Assembly (NCBI GenBank): GCA_963576475.1
Contig: OY754980.1
Location: forward strand, 4,276,306-4,340,305
DNA length: 64,000 nt
Direction: 5' to 3'
Source: Molanna angustata
Lineage: Eukaryota > Arthropoda > Insecta > Trichoptera > Molannidae
Position 1 is the first letter of the stretch; every line of letters begins with the position of its first letter. Under the pieces are notes generated by a model. That model was not told the origin of the DNA and made no database searches. It was given only the letters and a program-made list of their open reading frames with translations. The position numbers and the translations under genes were made by a program. Shown here one piece after another: positions 43,968 through 57,085 of the stretch.

Positions 43968-44640
43968 ACTCCTCACTAACCCAAAGGGATAGTGGGGAGT
44001 ATCATGCTGAGATTGTATTCTCAAAGTTTTATCACGATGTATCTGTGTGTGCGTGTTGTTCACTATAATATTATGTGCTATGAATGGCGTATGCATTCTA
44101 CTTTATCGATTATAGAATAAAGTAGGCGCTCATTCGATGCTTTAAAAAAATGTATATCCAATACTCGCTAAGACCCAAAGACCTTATAATAATATATAGT
44201 AGGTATATAAGGTCTTTGCTTAGACCCCATTAGATATTGAAGGATATTATCTGATCAGTGCTACTCAATTTTTTTAGCTGTCAAATATTTCAAAGTGACC
44301 TCAAGCTCAGGAAACTAAAAATTTGAAATTTTTATTCAAATTGTTAAAAAGATACATATATTTTTATATTATTTTATTAGTAAAAAAAATGAATATGTCC
44401 TTGTTAAACAAGTACATATACATCTTCCTACGTTCCCTAAAATAAGCATAAATGCTTATTTTAGGGAATAAATGCTTATTTTACATATATTTCATAAAAT
44501 GGCATTGAAGGCTTATTAAGTTTTTATAGTAAAATATTTAAATAAAAAATAAATTAACAAACTCATTTCATGAAAATTTTGCAAAATTTCCATACAAAAT
44601 TGAAATAATTGGTGGAGTGACTTGGGAGTAAGCCTTGGCC
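43968..44640 (+). mobile_element. HINE-like element, diverged, with SINE-A tail inside
   Basis: It starts ACTCCTCACTAACCCAAAGG and continues in family order; its end (GACTTGGGAGTAAGCCTTGGCC) is worn. 44385-44480 is a SINE-A 3' piece (minus) ending in a 15-bp snap-back: CCCTAAAATAAGCAT (44435-44449) inverted at 44452-44466. The 29-bp array starts exactly where the element ends. Confidence 0.65.
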
Positions 44641-45120
44641 ATTTTCATAGTTACATACCCCAAACTAACATTTTCATAGTTACATAGGTACCCCAAACTA
44701 ACATTTTCATAGTTTTATACCCCAAACTAACATTTTCATAGTTACATACCCCAAACTAACATTTTCATAGTTACATAGGTATCCCAAATTACCATTTTCA
44801 TAGTTACATACCCCAAACTAACATTTTCATAGTTACATACTTAAGTACTCCAAACTAACATTTTCATAGTTACATACTCCAAACTAACATTTTCATAGTT
44901 ACATACCCCAAACTAACATTTTCATAGTTACATACCCCAAACTAACATTTTCATAGTTACATACCCCAAACTAACATTTTCATAGTTACATACCCCAAAC
45001 TAACATTTTCATAGTTACATACCCCAAACTAACATTTTCATAGTTACATACCCCAAACTAACATTTTCATAGTTACATACCCCAAACTAACATTTTCATA
45101 GTTACATACCTCAAACTAAT
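44641..45120. repeat. 29-bp minisatellite, 16 units
   Basis: The unit is ATTTTCATAGTTACATACCC plus CAAACTAAC. The last eight units are nearly identical; the first eight include variants of 33 and 37 bp from small insertions (AGGT, TTAAGTAC). There are no spacers, so it is not a CRISPR array. Confidence 0.95.
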
Positions 45121-45695
45121 ATTTTTGTTATGGTATAAGTGAACGATATTGGTAACGTGTAGTTAATCGATAAATACAGCATACATGCGATGTATATTTT
45201 AAAAAAAAACTATATTTCGTTTACAAACTTTTCTATTGTGTCTCTCTGTGGTTGTCGACGAAAACGGAACGCTACATTATTTTGTCTCGGCACACATTTT
45301 TTGCTGTTCCTCGTTCGATCGTGACAGCAAAACATTGTATGCTGTTAATTACAAAAATAATCTAAGTGGTTGCTACCAGTTATTTTTTGTTGTTGTTATT
45401 TTCTTTTGTATGTGTAGGAAGAGTCGATACGTGTTCGTTTGTGGGCATTGAAAATTACTTGTCACAGTCGAGACGTGGGTAGCGACAAAAATATGTGGCT
45501 TTTGTGCAGAAGGTTTTCAGGAGGTAGGAACTTACCTTACAGGTCGACACGTACGACCAATTGGAAGCGAATCCAAAACAAAGTGATACACTGTTGTAGG
45601 AGAAAAAGTCGGATTCCCACACGAACTTCCGTGGAACTGGCAGGGCTGTGTTAGTACCCATTTATGACAATCAATTTGACATGAGTACTTCTTTG
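45121..45695. other. No gene recognised
   Basis: Higher GC than its neighbours. Two overlapping 71-aa plus-strand ORFs (45236-45451, 45439-45654) share no known motif. No exon structure could be supported. Confidence 0.4.
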
Positions 45696-45699
45696 TTAG

Positions 45700-45825
45700 A
45701 ATTATGTCCTCCCAAGAGATGGAAAGACAGCTGGGAGTCCACGTTACAATAGAGAAGCTGACGCAGGAAATAAACAGGCCAACAGGTCTAAAAAGAGAGG
45801 ATGAAGAAGATGGCCTATATTAATA
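45700..45825 (+). mobile_element. LINE 3' end, same family as 56395-57085
   Basis: PPKRWKDSWESTLQ in the plus frame, then AAACAGGCCAACAGGTCTAA, GAGAGGATGAAGAAGATGG, equivalent to PPKRWRDSWGSTSQ plus the tail of the 57000 copy. Confidence 0.65.
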
Positions 45826-45986
45826 GGCACTTCTTCATAATTATGTTACGCCGTTTAGTAATTCAAGATCACTCTAAGGGCGCTATAACTTAATTGTAAC
45901 TTAACAGATACCCTATGAATGTTGTGTGAGGTTCGGGCACACCGCCGGCGCAGACGTCGGGTCAGACATCCTGTGTTGACAATGTG

Positions 45987-46186
45987 NNNNNNNNNNNNNN
46001 NNNNNNNNNNNNNNNNNNNNNNNNNNNNNNNNNNNNNNNNNNNNNNNNNNNNNNNNNNNNNNNNNNNNNNNNNNNNNNNNNNNNNNNNNNNNNNNNNNNN
46101 NNNNNNNNNNNNNNNNNNNNNNNNNNNNNNNNNNNNNNNNNNNNNNNNNNNNNNNNNNNNNNNNNNNNNNNNNNNNNNNNNNNNNN
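45987..46186. other. Assembly gap of 200 N
   Basis: Exactly 200 N, a conventional placeholder, beside a TA run; true length unknown. ORFs crossing it are meaningless. Confidence 0.98.
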
Positions 46187-48435
<2,249 letters not shown>

Positions 48436-48955
48436 CAATTCCCGTGGTAGTATCTATAGAATAAACTTAAAATGGTGTGATAAAGAATAATAATAAAAAA
48501 AATATATTAAAAAATAACTTCATTGATACCTACACCTGACCAGTTGAGACTTTTTTTGTCATCAAAGATATTATCGATAATTGCTTCATAATGTTTTAAC
48601 AAAGCAATTATCGAATGGCTGGTCTGTCATTATGAATGCTTGCTTTTCCGAGCATAATTAAATTAACGACATCCAATTTTTATGAAATAATTGTTATTGT
48701 TGGTTTCTTTGAACGAAATTCAATTAATTTTGAAACAATGCCTTTTCTTTTCAACGATTTCGATCGAAATACGACTGAAGGAACAAACAAATATATTATC
48801 AACGAACAGGAACGCTTGATATTGAAATCAGGCACTCACAGGGCATAAAACATCATCAATTTATGCACATAATTTTTATTTTATTGAAATAGTGATGCAT
48901 TATTACCTACTCAATAAAATAATGCAACTGTAAAAAAATACAAATAACACATAAT
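48436..48955. other. No gene recognised
   Basis: ATTATCGATAATTGCTT (48568-48584) and AAGCAATTATCGAAT (48603-48617) form an inverted pair. The 70-aa ORF at 48636-48848 has no known motif. Confidence 0.45.
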
Positions 48956-48958
48956 ATT

Positions 48959-49178
48959 TGTCGGCCTTCAGGGCTCAGTTGGTTGGGTATCTGACTGCTG
49001 ATCCGAAAGTCCCGGGTTCGATTCCCGGTGGAGATAAAGATTTTAATTGTGTTTTCAGTCTGGATCTGCAAGGCGATTAATATCGTAAGTCTTCAGAATG
49101 TGGCATCTTGTTATTGAGTGTGGCCTGTTAGTTGCCTGAGAAGCAATATTAAATACATAAATAAATAAATAAATAATA
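48959..49178 (+). mobile_element. SINE-B copy, complete
   Basis: GTCGGCCTTCAGGGCTCAGT, CCCGGGTTCGATTCCCGG, TTTTAATTGTGTTTTCAGTC, GGCGATTAATATCGTAAGTC, tail GTTGCCTGAGAAGC and an (AAAT)n end. Confidence 0.85.
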
Positions 49179-49326
49179 TCCAGATCCCGAATTCCTGTCC
49201 TTGTTCTTTCACAATCCTTTTTTTGCTCTGATTATTATTTTTTTGTTTAAAATATTTATCTTAGTGTAATGTATATTTTTTCCTTTTTCGCTTTCATTAT
49301 TTTGTTGATGTACAAATATAATTTTG

Positions 49327-49385
49327 TAATCTGGTTGGTTGTAAGAAATTGCCTAATGGCAATAAACCCGCCAGTGTGCATTATA
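49327..49385 (+). mobile_element. SINE-C 3' fragment
   Basis: GGTTGTAAGAAATTGCC, TAATGGCAATAAACCCGCCA matches the end of SINE-C only. Confidence 0.5.
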
Positions 49386-49439
49386 TTTGTTTGTATTATG
49401 AACAAAAATATAAATAAATAAATTTACTGGTACATACCA

Positions 49440-49705
49440 AATACGAAGTCCGAATAATAGGAGAGCATGTATGACGCGATGCATGGATGTAAATGAGGCA
49501 AAACATGTACATTTTTATTTTTATTTTATTTTATTTGGAAATATAACAGCTTTTGTATATAAAATATAATAAAATTAATAATTAATTAATAAGAAGCCTA
49601 TTATAATGTTTCACAGAGTACATATGTCTAGATAGAGGTGTATGGCGTTCGGTCCTCTCTGCCTACCCCAAGTAGGGATACGGCGTGATGGTATGTATGT
49701 ATGTA
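49440..49705 (+). mobile_element. LINE-K 3' end interrupted by an A/T-rich insert
   Basis: 49445-49511 (ATGACGCGATGCATGGATG, AATGAGGCAAAACATGTA) and 49622-49705 (ATGTCTAGATAGAGGTGTA, TGGCGTTCGGTCCTCTCTGC, GGCGTGATGGTATGTATGTA) are one LINE-K end split by about 110 bases (49512-49620), whose left edge is a reversed A-rich tail. Confidence 0.7.
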
Positions 49706-49709
49706 CCAA

Positions 49710-51235
49710 ATACCAAAATATGGATGATGTATAATAAATTATGTCTTTTGTTGAGAAATCAAGGATGAAGAATTTCTAGAAAGATTCATTAATTAATGAA
49801 GTTCATTTAAATCTAAACACAAATTGAAGACCACAAAAACTGAAAATAGTTTAATTAAATATAGGGTTAGTTTAATAAAATGTAGACAAATTGGGACAAT
49901 CATATGAAAAATGGAATCTCGAAAGAAGGAAATATGCAGTGCAGAATTATAGATCATGTATGGAAGCAATTTATTTACGTGATATTGGCAAAAGAGACAC
50001 CTATAGCCATGTTAGGACAGAATAGTGCGGTGTTCAGTTTTCATTGCCTACCCTTAACTCCGATTCAGGATCTTCAAGCAGAATACATTTTAAATGTTAA
50101 TAAAATAATAATTATTATTTTAACTCGTTTTTTGTGAGTGTGGCGGAACATCCCTATGATGTCCGCACTTCACTATTGAAATGCAATTGCTACCAAAGCA
50201 AGTGGAAGATTTAACAGTTGTCCCCACCTACGCTAACCATTCGAGATTATCTCCAATGCCGTGGCTTGACGTATCCTGAATTCTCCTCGACATTCTTATT
50301 CTGTATTAATTAAATATCATAATTATTAAACGACTCAAAATGTAAAACCTTAATTGAAATAAATACTTCTCAGAGTGAGTACTATCTTTCATTATATAAT
50401 TGTCTGTAGTCATATATCTGATATAGTGAGATGTGTTTTGACAATACTTTTGAACACGCAAATAATTTTCTGATAAAATTCCTTTAGACTAATTTATCAC
50501 ATCAATCTTATAATTAAAACCCATCTCCCTATATGAGCAATAAAGAATATGAAAATAAAAACCAGCAATTGTCGAATTGGTGTTAAATTCTTTGTGTTCA
50601 TAATCAGGATATATTAAATATCGATTGACTAAAATAACAAAAAGAATATTAATACACAATATACTTTATACATAGTGTATAAAGTAAATTTTGATATAGG
50701 TTTTTACATCGCTGAGATAATAAAGTGCAGATATACACGATATCTTTCATGGACCGCTTGGGGTTTTACTTATAATTTTTATTAATTCAAAACATAATAC
50801 GAAACTCCATCGTGCCAATAAAACCATAAAAAGAGTAGGTTGCGGCCAACACTAAACTATATTTACTACATAAAGTCCATCACAGTAGTAATGTTAAGGT
50901 ATTTATTATATCTCATGTATATCTTGCTTCTCTGGGCTGGAAACACTGGGTGGATGGACTTAACATTCCATTAAGAGGACATATAATGCTAAGTCTGAAT
51001 CGACTAAGTAACTGAAGACATGATATATTCAGACCGGCAAATACACTAGTACCGTGTTGGTATTTGGTGGTGTAAACTATCCATGTAAACAAGTGTTAAC
51101 TATCGCGTACTAATGAAAAGAGTTTTCTGACTCAAATGATCGGAAATCCAAAATTAGATTAATAACTACCTTCGTAGATTAATCAATAACAGAGCTTAGA
51201 AATTAGAATTAATAGCTACCTTCATAGATTCCGCC
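49710..51235. other. No gene recognised
   Basis: Mostly AT-rich. 50930-50960 (TTGCTTCTCTGGGCTGGAAACACTGG) is a SINE-C scrap. 50820-50860 (AAGAGTAGGTTGCGGCCAACACTAAACT) resembles the reversed end of the HINE-like family. The 77-aa ORF at 49904-50137 is not recognised. Confidence 0.5.
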
Positions 51236-51239
51236 TTGT

Positions 51240-51540
51240 ACACTCATCCTCATGTGGTTTATGCCATCACCCCGACCACACTACCCAGAGTACATCCTCT
51301 GGGAATGATCTCACTCAAATGTGTCCTACAGCAGAGGACACATTGACATATTGCTCGAGGTTCCATTGGGCATGCGGATTTAGTGGTCTCGAAGAAAAAC
51401 TTTACAGCCTTCAAATTGTTTTGCAATGGTTTTGGTACCCTTCTATCCGACGGCTGAATAAGAAATTCCAGAGTGTCCTTCGTCAACTCTCTGATGCCCA
51501 GTTTTACACAGTCACAGGCTTGAAGTAATCACGCGAAAAT
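51240..51540. other. Overlapping unknown ORFs
   Basis: Plus 51319-51528 (69 aa) and minus 51259-51486 (75 aa) overlap in a patch of normal GC. Neither shows a motif I recognise. A short decayed coding segment, host or element, is possible. Confidence 0.25.
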
Positions 51541-51704
51541 CCATGTCTGTGAATATTATTTTCACCGACGTCGATTGTCTTTTTTTGCACTCTTGTGTCG
51601 AGACTACGAGTCGAGAGGAGCTTCTAGAGCTACTCTTCGTACCATGCGTTCTTTGTCTTTCTTACTAGACTTCTGCGAAGGGGCCGTTTTCAGTCCCCAT
51701 CGGA

Positions 51705-51873
51705 CCGGCCCCTTTAGACAACGTGTCATTTAGCTCAAGAAAAGAAACAAGAAAAGATAACCCAATGTATGGAAGTGACAGTCGTCACGTGACTGGCAAC
51801 TGTCACTTCCATACATTGAGTTATCTTTTTTTGTTTCCTTTCTTGAGTTAAATGACACGCTGTCTAGGGGGGC
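51705..51873. mobile_element. Palindromic MITE, family P, intact
   Basis: Arms of about 75 bp (GCCCCTTTAGACAACGTGTC ... CCAATGTATGGAAGTGACAG and its inverse) flank a short centre, GTCGTCACGTGACTGGCAA. No ORF. The half copy at 3867 shares the left arm. Confidence 0.8.
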
Positions 51874-52079
51874 TGAAATGAAAATAACTATCTAGGACAT
51901 TCACTTGGATTTTTGCATTCTTAAAGATTTTTTTATCCTCTACGACGTATAGCTATGGATAAATTGTGTAACGCTTATTCAGTAAAGAAATGTTGAAAAT
52001 ACTTATGATATTTTATTTAGAAACACACAGTTTAACTTTGTCTGACAAAAATAGTAAATAAGGCTGAAAAGAGGAACGA

Positions 52080-52285
52080 AAAGAAGTGGTCGGCTAAAAA
52101 AAGTTTGCACGATCACATGAATAGAATTTGGAAGGACGGAGACGTTAGAAGTAACAGTAATAGAAAAGCGTATACGAGATGATGCATGGACGTGAATGAA
52201 GCGAGAAACGTATGTTTAGATAAATCTGGCGATCGGTTCTCTCTACCTATCCCAAATAGGGAAAAGTTGTGATGTATGGCTGCTC
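52080..52285 (+). mobile_element. LINE-K 3' end
   Basis: GCACGATCACATGAATAG, GGAAGGACGGAGACGTTAGAAG, GATGCATGGACGTGAATGAAGC, GATCGGTTCTCTCTACCTATCC, GTTGTGATGTATGG: LINE-K C-terminus with a nonsense codon and the 3' end. Confidence 0.65.
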
Positions 52286-52787
52286 AATGTTTGTGTTTAC
52301 ATCTCATTTTTTAACTCAAAATAGTCCTAGAGCCTAATAGAGAATCTCAACCATACCTTGATGCCATTCGTCATTTCCACTGCGCTTTGTGGGTTCGACC
52401 TAAAACTAAATTAAAACTAAGAACTGCCTTAGAACAGACTCGTCCAGTGACGCAGTAAATTTCCAAATGAGAACACCGTTGTACGAAATATGTTCATTAT
52501 ACGATTTTTAATGTAGTGTGAACAAAGAAATGAAATATTCTTGTTATACATCTAATATACAAAAGAGAAAAGAAAATAAAGTAATAAAAAAACAAAATTC
52601 ATTCATTCATACCATTACGGCATATCCCACATTTGCTTAATATTCAGCAAAAAAAGACAGAAAAAAATGAAATCCATAAATAAATAGACAAACAATGAAA
52701 GCAACAAAAAAGAAGTGAAATTACTTTATTATACCTATTTACTAAAATAAAAGAAAATCACATTCTTTGTTAAATACATATATTTTT
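52286..52787. other. No gene recognised
   Basis: AT-rich; 52600-52640 shows a short CATACCATTACGGCATATCCCAC scrap of a LINE-K or family D end. Confidence 0.45.
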
Positions 52788-52905
52788 ACTCCTCACTGAC
52801 CCAAGTGGGGAGTTATGATTTCGCTTTTTTTAAGGCTATTTTTTATTGCAGATTATTAACTATTATCATGGTGAGATTGTATTCTGAAAGTTTCATCACA
52901 ATGTA
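52788..52905 (+). mobile_element. HINE-like 5' fragment
   Basis: ACTCCTCACTGACCCAAG, TGGGGAGTTATGATTTCGC, TATCATGGTGAGATTGTATTCTG, then loss of similarity after ATGTATCCATG. Confidence 0.65.
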
Positions 52906-53391
52906 TCCATGTACTCGTTTAATATTGACACAAAGAGGTTTCTGCATTTCGTAGGGATATGTTACAACCCATATTTTTTTTAGTTTGAATTCCGTTACTA
53001 AATAAAAATAAACTGATTTTGTTTCCATTAAACCATATCTGAGATTTAGTTTCGCTAACGACCTAAAAGCATGTCCCATTTAACAGTTTGGTGAGGATAA
53101 TTAAAAAAAATGTATCCTTTGAAAAAAAAAAATTCAAATTCCAGCATGTTGGTAATATTTCATGGGGCGTGGCGTGGCTTGTAGGTTGGAACCCACTGAC
53201 TTTAATTAATATATATTCTAGGCGTAAATGTAGCCAGCTGAAAGTTTCCATGGAATTTTAAAAACTGGAATTAATTTCCTTTCTTATCCGCTTTATTATA
53301 ATTAGTCAACTACTAGACCAGAGGTCGACAATCTTCCGCGTTTTGTAATAATAAGTTTTTGGAATTTTTATAAAACATTTTTTTTTTATAT
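52906..53391. other. No gene recognised
   Basis: Two short minus-strand ORFs (52843-53079, 53063-53251) without recognisable motifs. Confidence 0.45.
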
Positions 53392-53560
53392 AAAAATGAA
53401 TATGTCCTTGTTAAATAAGTACATATTTACATCTTCCTACGTTCCCTAAAATAAGCAAATAAATGCTTGTGCTATAGGTGAACGAAATCGGTCGAGGCAG
53501 GATTCGAACTCGCGATCACTGGATTACTAGCTCAGCGCGCTAACCGCTCTGCCATCGACC
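53392..53560 (-). mobile_element. SINE-A copy
   Basis: Minus strand GGTCGATGGCAGAGCGG to AAGGACATATTCATTTTTAT, nearly identical to 43741-43917; the two share the rare AAATAAATGCTTGTGCTATAG variant. Confidence 0.85.
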
Positions 53561-53606
53561 ACATTAATTTATAAGATTTATGTGGATACAATTTAAAATC
53601 GCAATT

Positions 53607-54830
53607 TAAACCGCCGTGGCACAGTTGGTAAGCCGTTTGGTTTCTGTGCGGGCGTCCTGTGCCCCGTTCCACCATCGTACTTTTCAACTTTGCGCTTTGC
53701 ACTTTGCAATTCGTCGGCTTGTTTTCGTTCCACCATTACATTTTATCGCAAATTAAAAGTTGCAATGTGCAAAGCGAAAAGTAGACGCCTATTGCAAAGC
53801 AAATAAGCCGTTCTGTTCCACCATCGCTACTTTTCATAAAAAAAACTTTGCAAATTTTGCGAATGAATTGAAAAGAATATTTTGACATTTCAAATTTTCC
53901 ATTCGTCGAGTTGTGAAAGTAGATGTTGTTTGTTTAGAACTTTTAAGTAAATTTATTATAAAATGTTGCATAGATTATTGTTAGAAAGGGATGAGGAAGA
54001 CGGGGTTGTAAGAAAGTATAGACAAATGATAAATTTCGAAAATATTTTACCCACGCAGTTCCTCGAATAGTTTCGAATAAATAGTACTCAGTGTGAATAT
54101 GTCTTAATTAACTACACAATTTATTCTGATTTTTTAGGTAATTTATACTATGTTTATGTGATTATTTTGTCCGCATTTTTTAAGTTTATTACGATTATTT
54201 TACTACTCATCTACATATATTTTAAGGCACAGAACAGCACTAAATGAAGCAAATGATTCTCTCAACAGTAAATAATTCAGTGAAGCACCCGTTGTTTCAC
54301 TGTATTAGTGATAGTGTCACTAAATGCTCCAAAAAGAACTCCTTTCTTTTCTTTAATTATCTCCAACACGGCTATTTTTTCTTAATATTGTCTTTACGGC
54401 TCATTTTCTAACAACAACGAAATAACAGAACATACAAGAACGAACGGTGTCAAATGATCGTTTACGCTACGCGCGAAACACTCGGTACTACTAAGTTATC
54501 ACTAGGTGTCGCTAGCGTCAATTGAAAATACTTTGTAAATGTTTGGCGACGCCGCAAAGTGACCATTTTTTTTCCGTGGAACGCGAACGCTTTGCACTTT
54601 GCGAAATTCTCAAATCGCAAAGCGAAAAGTGAAAAGTTACAAAGTTCAATGGTGGAACGGGGCACTGGATTCGATTCCCAGCAGATGACGAGAGGGGAAA
54701 TTTATTTAAATTTATTTCTCACGCAAATATTGCTTCTCTGGACTGAAAACACTGGTTAATTGGAAAAAAATGCCATACGGCAATAAACTCGCCACTTGCG
54801 CAGGGTGCAAGGAAGTGTTCATTATTTTTA
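53607..54830 (+). mobile_element. SINE-C copy split by a PIF/Harbinger-like insert
   Basis: The left half (53607-53659) has ACCGCCGTGGCACAGTTGG and GGGCGTCCTG. The right half (54665-54830) resumes CTGGATTCGATTCCCAGCAG, CTCTGGACTGAAAACACTGG, CAATAAACTCGCCACTTGCG. The split is at the start of box B. Confidence 0.85.
53660..54664. mobile_element. Non-autonomous PIF/Harbinger-like element (1005 bp)
   Basis: Terminal inverted repeats TGCCCCGTTCCACCAT are exact, and CTG is duplicated on both sides (53657-53659, 54665-54667); the uninterrupted SINE has CTG once. Subterminal parts carry AACTTTGCGCTTTGCACTTTG-like repeats on both sides. Inside, 53963-54070 opens a 35-codon frame MLHRLLLERDEEDGVVRKYR, then a stop, which resembles the N-terminus of Harbinger-type transposases. 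3-bp duplications fit PIF/Harbinger; family inferred. Confidence 0.65.
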
Positions 54831-54834
54831 TTTC

Positions 54835-55525
54835 ATGTAATTTATTCATACATATACATAATTGACAAATAATATTCTTAACTGCAATGCCTCACAATGT
54901 TAAAAACCTGTGCCGGGGCTAAAGCATTTTGAAATAATGATACCTGCTTTTTACAGTGAATGTCAACTAACAAAACATACACAAAAATAGCATTACAAAT
55001 ATAGTACACAAAAAAAAATAGAAATAAAATTAAAAATACATAAAAAAGTGTACTTATTACAAATTTAAAAATAAAAAAAACAATAATTAACGAATGCCTA
55101 TTCAAAAGTAGAAACATAACATATTAAACAAAAATCAAACTTAAGGACAGTTTAGACCAATAAAGGTATGAAAAAAAAACACAAAAGAAAACACGTTAGT
55201 CCGCCAACGCCATGCAATTCCTAAGTTCTTTACATCATATATTATGTGGCAAATATTATTATTAAAATCAAATAACTTAAATATAGGATATTTCAAAAAT
55301 AATATCATAATTAATATTTCATTAGTGAATGTTCGGGACACTTTATTGTAATACATATTATATTGTAACTACCTACTACATATTATATTATAATTACGCG
55401 GTTGAATTGGAATGCTTACAGTGTGTATAAAATCAATTTTAATGTTGGAGATAATTTGAATCAGATATAAACTCTATGATTTAGATTTAGATGTACATAG
55501 ATTCTGATATAAACGATTTAGATTT
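54835..55525. other. No gene recognised
   Basis: A-rich DNA; the minus ORFs of 71-79 aa are low-complexity F/I/Y-rich frames. Confidence 0.5.
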
Positions 55526-55529
55526 AGTT

Positions 55530-56140
55530 TACTTGAACGGACTGAGGATGAATGCCAGCAAATCAAAGGTTATGGTGTTTGAGAAGAGTGAAAGTAGAAC
55601 ATCGTGCCAAATAAAAGTAGAGAAATAATGGCTCGAGCAAGTCAACGAATATGTCTATCTGGGAAGCATGTTTCAACGGAATGGACGGATTGATAAGGAG
55701 ATCGTAAGAAGAGTTATGGCAGGAAACCGAGTAAATGGAGCACTGAAACCAGTTATGTATGACCGCAACATATCTAAGGATGCTAAAGATGGCAGAAGTC
55801 GCACGAAAGCAGAATAAATGCAGTTGAAATGAGATCGCTTAGAAGAATTTGTAACAGAACGATGTATGACAGAGTTCGAAATGAAGATACAAGGAAAGAA
55901 TGTAAGATGAAGAAAGATGTAATTAATAGAATGAAAGTGAACACATTGAGATGGTTTGGCCACATGGGGAGAATGAATAAGGAACGCCTGACGAAGAAAA
56001 TATACATTGCGGACAGGAATGGAATGAGAGGTCGGGGCCGCCCAAGGAAGGGATGGCACGTCCATGTGAACGGTATTTTGAAAGGAGGAAATGTAAGAAG
56101 CGTGAACAACAGACGAACATGTATAAGACGTTAGTTACTA
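55530..56140 (+). mobile_element. LINE-K, longest plus-strand copy
   Basis: LNGLRMNASKSKVMVFEKSE, VNEYVYLGSMFQRNGRIDKE, GALKPVMYDRNISKDAKD, then a deletion that skips the ETW segment, MRSLRRICNRTMYDRVRNED, LRWFGHMGRMNKERLTKK and RGRPRKGWHVHVNG. One nonsense codon (near 55628) and one deletion (near 55795) break the frame. It ends at NRRTCIRR without the usual 3' tail. Confidence 0.8.
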
Positions 56141-56394
56141 CGATGAAATGTCGAACGCTGCCTGTCCTTTTATACCATCAGGGAGGTAGTTATCGAATAC
56201 ATGCCGGGTCAATGTCCATGGTGATCTTGAATGTTCCTCCCTAGATAAGTACCTCTTGTATTTGTATTGTTGTCGCTCGTCGTAGTGAAAATTGCACCAT
56301 AACAAGATGTACTTGCGACGAATGTATCTATTCGCCGCACTGTAATACCAGAACTAAACGGTAACATGTAAGGATAATTAGATAATCATATAGA

Positions 56395-57085
56395 TAAGCA
56401 CAACACAACATGGCAATTTCAATTGATAAGACTAAATGTACAACATTCTCAAAAACACATATAGCATGCAATCTGACTATAGACAACAACCCAATTGAAC
56501 AGGTTAATACCTTTAGATACCTAGGAATTGACATAATAGAAGATGCTGACCTCTGCGAAGAAATTCAGAGCCAAGTCAATAAGGCAGCTGCATTCTCGGG
56601 CGCCCTAAAATCCATTATTTGGAAAAATGAGGATATGGCCATTAAAAGCAAAGTGAGAATCTACAAAGCATGCGTAAGACCAGTGATGACATATGGTATA
56701 GAGGCACGAGCAGACACAGTCAGAAGCAAACAAATGTTGAGGACTTCAGAAATGAGGACATTGAGAGCTATTGCATGCAAAACCCTGAGAGACCGAGTGA
56801 GGAACTCCAGAATAAGGGAACTATGTGAGGTTGACGACATCATCAGATGGAGTAGGCAGCGGAGGGGGGACTGGTATGGTCATGTCCAAAGGATGGACAG
56901 CACCAGACTTCCTCATATCGTGCTTCACAATCAGCCTCACGGAATCCGCCCTCGCGGTAGACCGCCAAAAAGATGGAGGGATAGCTGGGGGTCCACCTCG
57001 CAGGAAGAGCAGGTCTCAACAGATCTCAAAAACAGACCTGAAGGTCTATTCAAAAGGAGAAGAAGAAGAAGAAGATATAGATAAG
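56395..57085 (+). mobile_element. LINE RT C-terminal region, 224 codons open
   Basis: The frame 56410-57084 is uninterrupted: ISIDKTKCTTFSKTH, NPIEQVNTFRYLGIDI, VRIYKACVRPVMTYGIEARA, TLRAIACKTLRDRVRNSRI, IIRWSRQRRGDWYGHVQRMD, RPRGRPPKRWRDSWGSTSQE. It ends in an (AGA)n run that codes for RRRRRR before the stop, which doubles as the 3' tail. FRYLG...VRPV..YG..A is the LINE thumb region. The same family is at 32943 and 45700. Confidence 0.85.

Noticed and set aside
44641..45120. CRISPR-like array of 29-bp repeats
   Set aside because: Units are head-to-tail without spacers, no cas genes, and the host is an animal.
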